This document shows positions 32,656 to 38,131 of a stretch of 40,634 nt of DNA, piece after piece. Position numbers and translations under genes: made by a program. The first letter of the stretch is position 1. Each line of letters starts with the position of its first letter. The DNA is from a virus, in IMG/VR virus record IMGVR_UViG_3300025736_000065, positions 1-40,634 of that record, one strand, 5' to 3'. The notes beneath the pieces are model-generated. The model did no database searches. It saw only the letters and a program-made list of their open reading frames with translations, and had not been told where the DNA came from.

Positions 32656-32904
32656 ATGAAAACAGTTAATTTAAAAGATATTAGCGAAAAAAGAATGCTC
32701 GAAAAAGAGAAATTTGTTCGAATATTAGCACAAAAAAAAGGACACAATCTGGGCCCGTGTTTTGAAAATTGGTTTAAGTGTATTTTTATGACAGATAATA
32801 AAAACGGGTTTCAAATATTAATATCAGAAAATCCGCTTGAACATCGAAAGGCAGTTATAAAAAAAGTAACCTTTTCAAACGATACGTATTACATAAAAAT
32901 GTAA
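32656..32904 (+). CDS. Hypothetical early protein, 82 aa
   Basis: The 82-aa product starts with a charged helix (KDISEKRMLEKEKFVRILAQKK). A central part with Cys, Trp and Phe (LGPCFENWFKCIFMTD) and a beta tail follow. It is preceded by CCTAAAAAATAATATT as leader. No known family. Confidence 0.6.
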   Translation: MKTVNLKDISEKRMLEKEKFVRILAQKKGHNLGPCFENWFKCIFMTDNKNGFQILISENPLEHRKAVIKKVTFSNDTYYIKM

Positions 32905-32952
32905 TTATAAAACCCCAACGGTTAACAACTTAAAACATTAAAAAATTAAGCC

Positions 32953-33129
32953 ATGAAAACTATTTGTGACAGATGTAAAAAATATTCAATTTCATTGTGC
33001 GGAACAAACGAATCGTGTGGCGCATTTATTGATGAAATGACAAAATTTACTTATGGAATTAGTAAGCCATATATTGAATTAAGGATGACAGGAGAAAAAA
33101 ACCATTGCAAGGAATTTAAAAGACTATAA
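32953..33129 (+). CDS. Cys-rich putative zinc-ribbon protein, 58 aa
   Basis: This 58-codon frame with an A-rich leader has Cys pairs in ICDRCKKY (CxxC, residues 5-8), LCGTNESCGAF and HCKEF. This arrangement suggests a small zinc-binding fold. It sits in the middle of the early cluster. A role as a host RNA polymerase or nucleic-acid-binding effector would fit, but is only inferred. Confidence 0.6.
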   Translation: MKTICDRCKKYSISLCGTNESCGAFIDEMTKFTYGISKPYIELRMTGEKNHCKEFKRL

Positions 33130-33314
33130 TATAGGTTTTCATTTTTGTTTCAGGGGTTTAAATTGGTCATTTGCCCCTGTTTTTAAAAAACCTGATAAAT
33201 GAAATGTAAAAATAATGTGTTAAATATCATTCATTAGCTATAAAAAACTAGGTTAGTGAATTAAAAAACAATCAAAGTGAAATTTATTAATTATCAACCT
33301 AAAAAAAAGACAAA

Positions 33315-33542
33315 ATGAAAACTTTAACCAGAAAACAAATCAAAAAAGAAACAAGAGTTAAAAGATTGTATGGTAATTCATTCAGTTTTAATTTTGACTT
33401 TGATGGTAGAAAGTTCGAAGCAACCCCAAATTTACCTGGCGCAATGGAATTTAATAGCAAGGGATTTGGCACTTTTTGCGGATTAGGAGACACAAAAAAA
33501 GAGTTTGTAAATTCAGTTTACGAAACTATTAATAAAAATTAA
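33315..33542 (+). CDS. Hypothetical early protein, 75 aa
   Basis: The 75-aa product is basic at its N-terminus (LTRKQIKKETRVKRLYG). It then shows beta strands with Phe/Gly (FSFNFDFDGRKFEATPN, FGTFCGLGDTKKEFVNSVYE). The leader CCTAAAAAAAAGACAAA precedes the ATG. No motif recognised; possibly nucleic-acid binding. Confidence 0.6.
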   Translation: MKTLTRKQIKKETRVKRLYGNSFSFNFDFDGRKFEATPNLPGAMEFNSKGFGTFCGLGDTKKEFVNSVYETINKN

Positions 33543-33600
33543 GGTGCTAAGGGATTAAGCCGAGAAGCCCGGCGGGGTTGGATTTATTTCAGCCCTCCAG
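33543..33600 (+). other. Pair of short GC-rich hairpins between early genes
   Basis: In an AT-rich region, GCCG-AGAAGCC-CGGC and GGGTTG-GATTTATTT-CAGCCC (one G-U) form two adjacent hairpins right after the stop of the preceding gene. The following TTCAAACC recalls a tRNA T-loop but has no matching stem, so it is not a tRNA. A 3'-end stabiliser or small structured RNA is possible. Confidence 0.35.
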
Positions 33601-33623
33601 TTCAAACCTTAAAAAATAATATT

Positions 33624-33776
33624 ATGCCAGAAATATACTTAACAGATTTAGAGCAAAATATAAATTTTGATTCTAAAAACATTAAAATTCAAATTTCATT
33701 TTACGACGATAATTTAACCTTTTCCGGCTGGTTTATTCAGACTTTCGGCGGGTCCTGGTTTAAGATATTTATTTAA
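33624..33776 (+). CDS. Small early protein, 50 aa
   Basis: MPEIYLTDLEQNINFDSKNI begins a 50-codon frame with a good leader (CCTTAAAAAATAATATT). The rest (KIQISFYDDNLTFSGWFIQ, then TFGGSWFKIFI) looks like an amphipathic beta sheet with aromatic residues. No homology was recognised. Support comes from leader and packing: the next leader starts right after its stop. Confidence 0.55.
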   Translation: MPEIYLTDLEQNINFDSKNIKIQISFYDDNLTFSGWFIQTFGGSWFKIFI

Positions 33777-33794
33777 CCATAAAAAACTAATCAA

Positions 33795-33968
33795 ATGAAA
33801 ACAGTTTCAGAATTAAAGAGCTTTATTGAATCGGCAAATCCATTAACAGAATGGCACCAGACCGTATTTAGTACATTCATTCAGTTGAATAATATTGAAG
33901 TTGAACAATTAGAAAACAGTCTTATTTTAACAGAACCGAACGGTAAAAAAACAACTATAAAAAACTAA
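33795..33968 (+). CDS. Small early protein, 57 aa
   Basis: This 57-codon frame (MKTVSELKSFIESANPLTEW, then HQTVFSTFIQLNNIEVEQLE) encodes a probably helical protein. It ends in TTIKN, whose last codons are the leader of the next gene (ATAAAAAACTAA). The leader for this gene is CCATAAAAAACTAATCAA. No family is known. Good support by spacing. Confidence 0.6.
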   Translation: MKTVSELKSFIESANPLTEWHQTVFSTFIQLNNIEVEQLENSLILTEPNGKKTTIKN

Positions 33969-33972
33969 TAAA

Positions 33973-34251
33973 ATGAAAAGATTTTTAATTATTAACGGAA
34001 ATTACGTTACAATAATAGAGGTTGCAAACTTCCAAGAAGCAAAAGAGGTTGCAGTTAGTTTTTGTGACTTTAGCAAACAAACAACAGTTAATCAAATAGA
34101 ATCTAAAATTGTTATCCCTAGCAAAGAATATGCAAATGTAAAAATTCAGTATGTTTCTGAATCAGCAACTAATATATTTTATTTGACTGTTGATAAAAAT
34201 CAATATTACTTTGATAACTCAACAGGTGAACACATTTTCGAACTTCTTTAA
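33973..34251 (+). CDS. Hypothetical early protein, 92 aa
   Basis: The 92-aa product starts MKRFLIINGNYVTIIEVANF, a strand-turn-helix start. It continues QEAKEVAVSFCDFSKQTTVN and ends in a strand-rich part. Alpha-beta; no motif. The leader is ATAAAAAACTAATAAA, shared with the end of the previous gene. Confidence 0.6.
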   Translation: MKRFLIINGNYVTIIEVANFQEAKEVAVSFCDFSKQTTVNQIESKIVIPSKEYANVKIQYVSESATNIFYLTVDKNQYYFDNSTGEHIFELL

Positions 34252-34337
34252 CGCTAAAAAACAGGTTAACTGACGATTTCTAAATGAATGAAACACGGCT
34301 TTAAATGGCTGTGTATTAACCATAAAAAATAAAAAAC

Positions 34338-34577
34338 ATGTTACTATCTGACGTATTATTAGAAATTGGAATGGCCGTTGATAAAAATGACTGGTCCTCA
34401 AAATCAAAACAAAGTAAAAAAATGTTGGATGTTTTAATTTTAGCCAAGGACAATGGCACGAGCCAAAAGAAATTGTTAAACATGACTAAGTTGGTTGTGA
34501 ATCAGTTAAACAAAGCCGGATTGTTATTCTATAATGTTGATATGTTCTGGATGAAAACAGCTAACCATAAAAAATAA
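34338..34577 (+). CDS. Small early helical protein, 79 aa, possibly HTH
   Basis: The 79-aa product (MLLSDVLLEIGMAVDKNDWS, then SKQSKKMLDVLILAKDNGTSQKKLL) has a region NGTSQKKLLNMTKLVVNQLNKAGL that could be a helix-turn-helix. Leader: CCATAAAAAATAAAAAAC. The C-terminus ANHKK is made of the leader of the next gene. A DNA-binding regulator is possible. Confidence 0.55.
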   Translation: MLLSDVLLEIGMAVDKNDWSSKSKQSKKMLDVLILAKDNGTSQKKLLNMTKLVVNQLNKAGLLFYNVDMFWMKTANHKK

Positions 34578-34581
34578 AGAT

Positions 34582-34767
34582 ATGAAATTCGAAACACAAT
34601 TTAAATTAGTTTACCTATTCGTAGAAGGAATGGGAGGGAAATTATATAACTGCCTTGAGCCAAAATTGACTGAATGTAGTTTAGCCCATGATTCGGGAGA
34701 TACTGAAACAGCAAATCAAATGCTTACTTTCATAGGTGAAAAAATAGTTGAATTAATGGAAGCATAA
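34582..34767 (+). CDS. Small early protein, 61 aa
   Basis: MKFETQFKLVYLFVEGMGGK begins this 61-aa, probably helical protein (YNCLEPKLTECSLAHDSGDT, then ETANQMLTFIGEKIVELMEA). It follows the previous gene by 4 nt with the leader CCATAAAAAATAAAGAT. No motif was recognised. Confidence 0.55.
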   Translation: MKFETQFKLVYLFVEGMGGKLYNCLEPKLTECSLAHDSGDTETANQMLTFIGEKIVELMEA

Positions 34768-34803
34768 TGTTTTGTAAAAAACTCAATTGAGCCCATAAAA
34801 AAA

Positions 34804-35178
34804 ATGAACACAAAACTACTAATACTATTCCTTAGTTTTTCAACAGTAAAAAACAAGGATGAAATAAATGTAACGGGCACATGCTACCATCCAGTTGAAA
34901 ACCAGTGCGACGATACGCCGCTAATTACAGCCAGTTGTAAAAAAATAGATGAAAACGACCCGTTAAAACATCGCTGGATAGCGATTTCAAGGGATTTGAA
35001 AGAGTTCTATGCTTTTGGTGACACATTAATCGTCTCAGGAACTAAAAGAGGCATATACGACGGCAAATGGGTTGTGAATGATTTAATGAATCGCCGGTGG
35101 AATCGCAAAATAGATTTCCTGGTTGGAGAAAACGACTACATTGATAAATTTGAAAACATAACAATTATAAAAAACTAA
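34804..35178 (+). CDS. Secreted 3D-domain (double-psi beta-barrel) protein, 124 aa
   Basis: The N-terminus MNTKLLILFLSFSTVKNKDE looks like a short signal peptide. The rest matches the 3D domain, found in MltA-like and Rpf-like cell-wall enzymes: TGTCYHPVENQCDDTPLITAS (36-37 Asp), WIAISRDL, FGDTLIV, WVVNDLMNRRWNRKIDFLV with D93 and D104. The three acidic positions that name the domain are present. It could trim peptidoglycan for entry or release, or bind a wall protein. It is unusual to find it in the early region. The leader is a short A-run, and it is followed 2 nt later by the XRE gene. Confidence 0.75.
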   Translation: MNTKLLILFLSFSTVKNKDEINVTGTCYHPVENQCDDTPLITASCKKIDENDPLKHRWIAISRDLKEFYAFGDTLIVSGTKRGIYDGKWVVNDLMNRRWNRKIDFLVGENDYIDKFENITIIKN

Positions 35179-35180
35179 AC

Positions 35181-35375
35181 ATGAATAAAATAAACTTCAG
35201 GGAACAACTTGCGGCCGCTAAAAAACGGGCTAATGTTACAAACAAAAAAATGTCACAAGAAACCGGTGTCCGGGAAGCTGCAATATCTCAGTTCCTTAAT
35301 GGGAAGACAGATATTCAGGTCGGCACACTAGAAAAACTCTTGAATTTCTTGTCAGGTACAGTAAAAGTGTTATAA
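35181..35375 (+). CDS. XRE-family helix-turn-helix regulator, 64 aa
   Basis: The 64-aa protein is a minimal Cro/CI-type HTH domain: FREQLAAAKKRANVTNKKMSQ, then ETGVREAAISQFLNGKTDIQ and VGTLEKLLNFL. The recognition helix is REAAISQFLNG. It is co-directional with the 3D-domain gene and lies 73 nt upstream of an operon that encodes a KilA-N antirepressor. It may bind the TTGTGTCAAAAT sites or the palindrome at 31699. Confidence 0.85.
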   Translation: MNKINFREQLAAAKKRANVTNKKMSQETGVREAAISQFLNGKTDIQVGTLEKLLNFLSGTVKVL

Positions 35376-35390
35376 AACACATAAAAACGC

Positions 35391-35421
35391 TTGTATTAGT
35401 GGAATTTTTATGCTTAATTTG
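35391..35421 (+). promoter_or_regulatory. Candidate promoter of the antirepressor operon
   Basis: TTG (35391-35393), 20 nt, then TTAATTTG (35414-35421) fits TTG-N20-TAnnTTTG with one mismatch. The sequence TTGTGTCAAAAT at 35419-35430 overlaps the -7 box and start site and is the same core as the direct repeats before the late promoter. That placement suits a repressor operator. The gene starts at 35449. Confidence 0.55.
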
Positions 35422-35448
35422 TGTCAAAATAACATTTAAAAAAACAAC

Positions 35449-35676
35449 ATGAATTTAACTGAATATTATAAAAAACTGCCGGATGCTAATACTAAAGGAT
35501 GGTTTCGCGCAAGGGTTAAAGAAAGGTGCCTTGTATCTGAAAACAGGGCAGCTCATTATGTTTCGGATTGGCGACAAGTGCCTGTCATAAAGCGCAAGGT
35601 AATTGCAAGTATTATACCTGGACGGTCGGCACAAGAATTATTCCCTGTTAAAACTAAAAAAATCACATTGCCATGA
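35449..35676 (+). CDS. Small basic regulator-like protein, 75 aa
   Basis: The 75-aa product (MNLTEYYKKLPDANTKGWFR, then ARVKERCLVSENRAAHYVSDWRQVPVIKR) looks like a helix-turn-helix with a C-terminal tail (SAQELFPVKTKK). It overlaps the antirepressor start by 4 nt (ATGA). It probably regulates transcription or replication, Cro-like in position. Confidence 0.6.
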   Translation: MNLTEYYKKLPDANTKGWFRARVKERCLVSENRAAHYVSDWRQVPVIKRKVIASIIPGRSAQELFPVKTKKITLP

Positions 35677-36539
35677 AACAAATAGCCTATAAATTTAATA
35701 ATTCATTTGTTACCTTTATCAATAATGATGGTAAGGTAATGGCTAATGCTACCGAAATGGCTAAATCATTCGGCAAAACACCTAAAGATTGGTTAAGAAC
35801 TGAGCAGTCAGATACATTGATTCATGCAATTGCCAGTGGGCAAAAATGCCTATTGGCTGATATTGTGAGAGTTGTGAATGGCGGCAATAATCCCGGCACA
35901 TGGATGCAAGAAGATGCCATGCTTTTATTTGCACAATGGTTATCTCCTGAATTTTATTTATGGTGCAACAACCATGTCAAAGAATTATTAAAACACGGAT
36001 TGACTGCCACTACTGATACTTTAGAAAATATCGCCAATAATCCTGATTTATTAATTGAGATTGCCACAAATCTAAAAAAAGAGAGGGCAGAAAATGAAAG
36101 GCTTTTAGTTCAAACACAAATTGATAAAACAGCAATCGCCGAACTTTCACCTAAGGCTGAATACTGCGAAAGTGTATTGCAGGCCAATTCTGAACATACA
36201 GTAACTACAATTGCATCCCAACTTAATATGTCTGCCGTTATTTTAAATAGGCTACTAAAAGAGCTTAAAATCATTCGTAAAACAGGCGAAGAATATTCAT
36301 TAACTGCACAATTTCAGGGGCATGGTTACGCAAAACCACATACTCATACCTACATAAAAGATACCAATACAGGAGAAACAGGCACTAAAATAACCTTGCG
36401 ATGGACAGAGAAAGGTAGGGCTATGATTGTGACAACTTTTAATGAAGCAATCAAAAGGGGTGTTTTAGTCGAACGTAAGGGTAGGTATTTTATAAAAAAT
36501 AATTGGAGGCAATTTTTGCAAGATAAAAAAAGGGCTTAA
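35673..36539 (+). CDS. KilA-N / KilAC antirepressor-like protein, 288 aa
   Basis: Residues about 1-110 form a KilA-N domain (MANATEMAKSFGKTPKDWLR, NPGTWMQEDAMLLFAQWLSPEFYLW). Residues about 145-285 form the KilAC (ANT-type) DNA-binding domain (HTVTTIASQLNMSAVILNRLL, QGHGYAKPHTHTYI, ITLRWTEKGRAMI, GRYFIKNNWRQFLQDKK). Proteins of this build inactivate phage repressors or drive lytic genes. It ends 36 nt before a strong terminator. It is complete and has all conserved blocks. Confidence 0.9.
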   Translation: MKQIAYKFNNSFVTFINNDGKVMANATEMAKSFGKTPKDWLRTEQSDTLIHAIASGQKCLLADIVRVVNGGNNPGTWMQEDAMLLFAQWLSPEFYLWCNNHVKELLKHGLTATTDTLENIANNPDLLIEIATNLKKERAENERLLVQTQIDKTAIAELSPKAEYCESVLQANSEHTVTTIASQLNMSAVILNRLLKELKIIRKTGEEYSLTAQFQGHGYAKPHTHTYIKDTNTGETGTKITLRWTEKGRAMIVTTFNEAIKRGVLVERKGRYFIKNNWRQFLQDKKRA

Positions 36540-36575
36540 AAGTAGAGAGAAGAGCCAAGTAGTTGATTAAGCCTA

Positions 36576-36605
36576 AAAAGGGAGGAAAACTATAACCTCC
36601 CTTTT
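36576..36605 (+). terminator. Intrinsic terminator after the antirepressor
   Basis: AAAAGGGAGG pairs perfectly over 10 bp with CCTCCCTTTT around a 10-nt loop; the T-run is part of the stem. The symmetry would let it act on both strands. It separates the antirepressor operon from the 36639 gene and the RNA region. Confidence 0.75.
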
Positions 36606-36638
36606 AAAAAGAAATTATTAATGTAAATTTATAATAAA

Positions 36639-36875
36639 ATGAAATCAGGTAATATTAAAAAACAAACAGGAAATCCTAAATTAGGATTATTTAAAATGTT
36701 AATGGCTATGTTTATGGTCGGAGGAATGAATGCAGAATCTGCAAATGGCATGGCAACACATCAAGTATTTATGGGTGGCGGCAATCCTGAATTTGTACCA
36801 AGAAAGCACACAGTAATGAACTATGCCCAACAAAACAGGTTGGCTAAAAAACGAAGGATAGCAAAAGTTCATTAA
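36639..36875 (+). CDS. Hypothetical protein, 78 aa, Met- and Gly-rich
   Basis: The 78-aa product has a basic start (MKSGNIKKQTGNPKLG). A short hydrophobic Met-rich stretch (LFKMLMAMFMVGGMNAESANG) and a basic end (AQQNRLAKKRRIAKVH) follow. The hydrophobic stretch could be a signal or membrane segment. It follows a terminator, and an A-rich leader precedes the ATG. Function unknown. Confidence 0.5.
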   Translation: MKSGNIKKQTGNPKLGLFKMLMAMFMVGGMNAESANGMATHQVFMGGGNPEFVPRKHTVMNYAQQNRLAKKRRIAKVH

Positions 36876-37077
36876 AATATTGAAGATTCAATCTGATGAA
36901 GCTAAACAGTAACGAATAAAGTTGGGTTAATGGGTTCTCGAAGCACCTTATGGTTATTTCATAAGCCGAAGTGATAGTTTAGATGGATTAGTAATGAAAT
37001 TAGTGTCATGGTCTTTACAGACAGCCTAATCTAGTTACTCCTTGGCAAGGCAGATTGTTTTTTATAGTTCTATTACC
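36876..37077. other. Non-coding stretch with several hairpins
   Basis: About 200 nt without a gene lead into the RNA region. Local hairpins include CTTATG-GTTATTT-CATAAG, GTCT-TTAC-AGAC and CCTTG-G-CAAGG. TAGATGGATTAG could also pair with CTAATCTA with a bulge. The density of stems suggests a structured transcript continuous with the tRNA-like element and the tmRNA, but no known RNA family could be assigned. Confidence 0.4.
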
Positions 37078-37174
37078 CACCGGAAGCAGTAGGAAAGGAT
37101 AAGTCCCAGGAGAGAAATCACACTGGCAAAATCCTAAACCTATGGGCTAATAAGGTTCAATCCCTTATCCGGTA
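37078..37174 (+). ncRNA. tRNA-like element with T-arm and acceptor but no clear anticodon arm
   Basis: ACCGGA (37079-37084) pairs with TCCGGT (37168-37173), and directly before the latter lies a perfect T-arm, TAAGG-TTCAATC-CCTTA (37151-37167). This is exactly the tRNA 3'-half topology. The interior of about 66 nt does not give a standard D-arm or anticodon arm; TAGGA/TCCTA, GGA-TAAG-TCC and CCAG/CTGG can pair instead. It could be a degenerate tRNA with an insertion, or a domain of the acceptor piece of the permuted tmRNA that begins just downstream. Confidence 0.4.
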
Positions 37175-37196
37175 CGACCTTTTGATGTTATTTGAA

Positions 37197-37494
37197 ATAC
37201 TGTTTGGACGCGGGTTCGAATCCCGCCAGCTCCACATTAAGCTAAAGGATTGATTAGTGATCGCCTTTAGTCGTGCCGATTAGAAATGAGTATAGTTAGG
37301 TTGCTTGTAGCTCCTCTATTAGTATGGGACATGGCGCAATAAACAAAACTATACTTCCGGGGCTGACTGGTTTTTGACAGGCAGGGAAGTAGTATAACGG
37401 AGGGTTAACAGCCATAACAGGCAAAACAGTAAATATTTTCGGTTATGAAGCTAAAGTAGCAGCGTAATTGGAGCCCCCGGAGCGATTCGGGGGT
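37197..37494 (+). ncRNA. ssrA: tmRNA (ssrA), circularly permuted two-piece arrangement
   Basis: tmRNA rescues stalled ribosomes. The 3' part comes first: one P2 strand ATACTGTTT (37197-37205), then GGAC, T-arm GCGGG-TTCGAAT-CCCGC (37210-37226), acceptor strand CAGCTCC and discriminator A at 37234. CCA is not encoded (ACATT follows). A spacer of about 124 nt follows, with stems CTAAAGG/CCTTTAG and AGTATAGTT/AACTATACT. Then comes the 5' part: GGGGCTG (37359-37365), GACTGGTTTTTGACAGG, and P2 strand AAGTAGTAT (37387-37395), which pairs with the upstream strand over 9 bp with two G-U. Next is a possible PK1 pseudoknot (GTTA/TAAC with GCC/GGC), the tag frame and a CCCCCG/CGGGGG hairpin. The upstream end is uncertain. 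Confidence 0.85.
37420..37467 (+). other. tmRNA tag reading frame
   Basis: The open frame after PK1 reads GKTVNIFGYEAKVAA and then TAA. The exact resume codon is uncertain; GTA at 37429, 6 nt past the pseudoknot, would give VNIFGYEAKVAA. The C-terminal VAA agrees with the -LAA/-VAA degrons of bacterial tmRNA tags, which are read by ClpXP-type proteases. Bacteroidota host tags as I know them end in YALAA-like sequences, so this tag differs. Confidence 0.7.
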
Positions 37495-37525
37495 ATGTTT
37501 GAAGTTTATTTAAAACAAAGATATT

Positions 37526-37648
37526 ATGAAACATCCTTATTACAATTCAGAGAAGAAACAAAAATCAGAAAAAGACGCTGAAAATTTAATCAAAGGCTTA
37601 TTAATAGTTTTTGTATTCGTAGTAATCTTAATTATTATTTTCAATTAA
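37526..37648 (+). CDS. Tail-anchored membrane microprotein, 40 aa
   Basis: A 40-codon frame gives MKHPYYNSEKKQKSEKDAEN and then LIKGLLIVFVFVVILIIIFN: a charged first half and one strong membrane helix at the end. The ATG lies about 30 nt after the tmRNA end; TATGTTTG at 37494-37501 could be a -7 promoter box with a poorly spaced -33. A terminator follows its stop at once. Function unknown. Confidence 0.6.
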   Translation: MKHPYYNSEKKQKSEKDAENLIKGLLIVFVFVVILIIIFN

Positions 37649-37656
37649 CTACTATT

Positions 37657-37688
37657 AAGGGTAGGTGTAAGGAGCCTACCCTTTTATT
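37657..37688 (+). terminator. Intrinsic terminator after the microprotein gene
   Basis: AAGGGTAGG pairs perfectly over 9 bp with CCTACCCTT around a 9-nt loop, followed by TTATT. It ends the tmRNA/microprotein unit, and the next leader (ATTAAAAAACTACTACA) begins right after. Confidence 0.75.
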
Positions 37689-37702
37689 AAAAAACTACTA
37701 CA

Positions 37703-37885
37703 ATGGCAGCACCAATTATTAAAAAAGGAAAAATAAAATGGCTTTCAATGTTCTTCTTTGGGGAGTATTCACCAGGCAGCTTTGTTGGCGAACTCGAATT
37801 AAAGAGGTTCAAGAAAATGAAAGAACCCTACTCTGCAATGTTTATGCGGAGCTATAAAAAACTAAAACCAGAAATAATAAACTAA
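37703..37885 (+). CDS. Small basic protein, 60 aa
   Basis: MAAPIIKKGKIKWLSMFFFG starts a 60-aa basic protein rich in Lys, Phe and Met (LELKRFKKMKEPYSAMFMRS, then YKKLKPEIIN). It has the usual A-rich leader and is placed just ahead of the gene for a 78-aa protein and the ATPase. It might be an accessory of the recombination ATPase; no motif. Confidence 0.55.
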   Translation: MAAPIIKKGKIKWLSMFFFGEYSPGSFVGELELKRFKKMKEPYSAMFMRSYKKLKPEIIN

Positions 37886-37893
37886 CAATAATA

Positions 37894-38130
37894 ATGGAAG
37901 ACGATAAAGTAATTAATGAGCAAGCTGATCTCATAAAAGAAACGACCAGTAGAATACTAAAATTCCCTAACGTGAATCAGAATGAGATTATTTCTGCATT
38001 GTTTCAGAATATCCGTAATGACCGGATGGAAACTATCACTAAGTCTGAAAAAGCTATTGAAGCCCTTAAAAACTCGAATTCCGAGCTAATGAAAATGGTA
38101 AGTGTAAATCCACCTTTAAACAACGACTAA
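37894..38130 (+). CDS. Helical protein preceding the ATPase, 78 aa
   Basis: The 78-aa product is nearly all helix (DKVINEQADLIKETTSRILK, NEIISALFQNIRNDRMETIT, KSEKAIEALKNSNSELMKMV). It has a coiled-coil character and ends 1 nt before the ATPase start. It is likely to be a partner subunit of the SbcC-like protein, because the genes are nearly joined. Family unknown. Confidence 0.6.
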   Translation: MEDDKVINEQADLIKETTSRILKFPNVNQNEIISALFQNIRNDRMETITKSEKAIEALKNSNSELMKMVSVNPPLNND

Positions 38131-38131
38131 A

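Larger units (their letters stand above)
32101..35448 (+). repeat. Recurrent A-rich leader before early genes
   Basis: A short leader of the form (A)CCATAAAAAACTAAnnnATG or CCTAAAAAATAATATTATG stands 2-20 nt before nearly every early start codon: ATGs at 32122, 32656, 32953, 33315, 33624, 33795, 33973, 34338, 34582, 34804, 35181, 35449, and outside this span 31930 and 37703. There is no purine-rich Shine-Dalgarno site. Bacteroidota ribosomes are known to prefer A-rich, unstructured leaders. In some cases the leader also encodes the last codons of the upstream gene (IKN or NHKK before stop). Confidence 0.7.

Noticed and set aside
33543-33615. Possible tRNA (TTCAAACC after GC-rich hairpins)
   Set aside because: No stem closes the supposed T-loop and there is no acceptor helix or anticodon arm.
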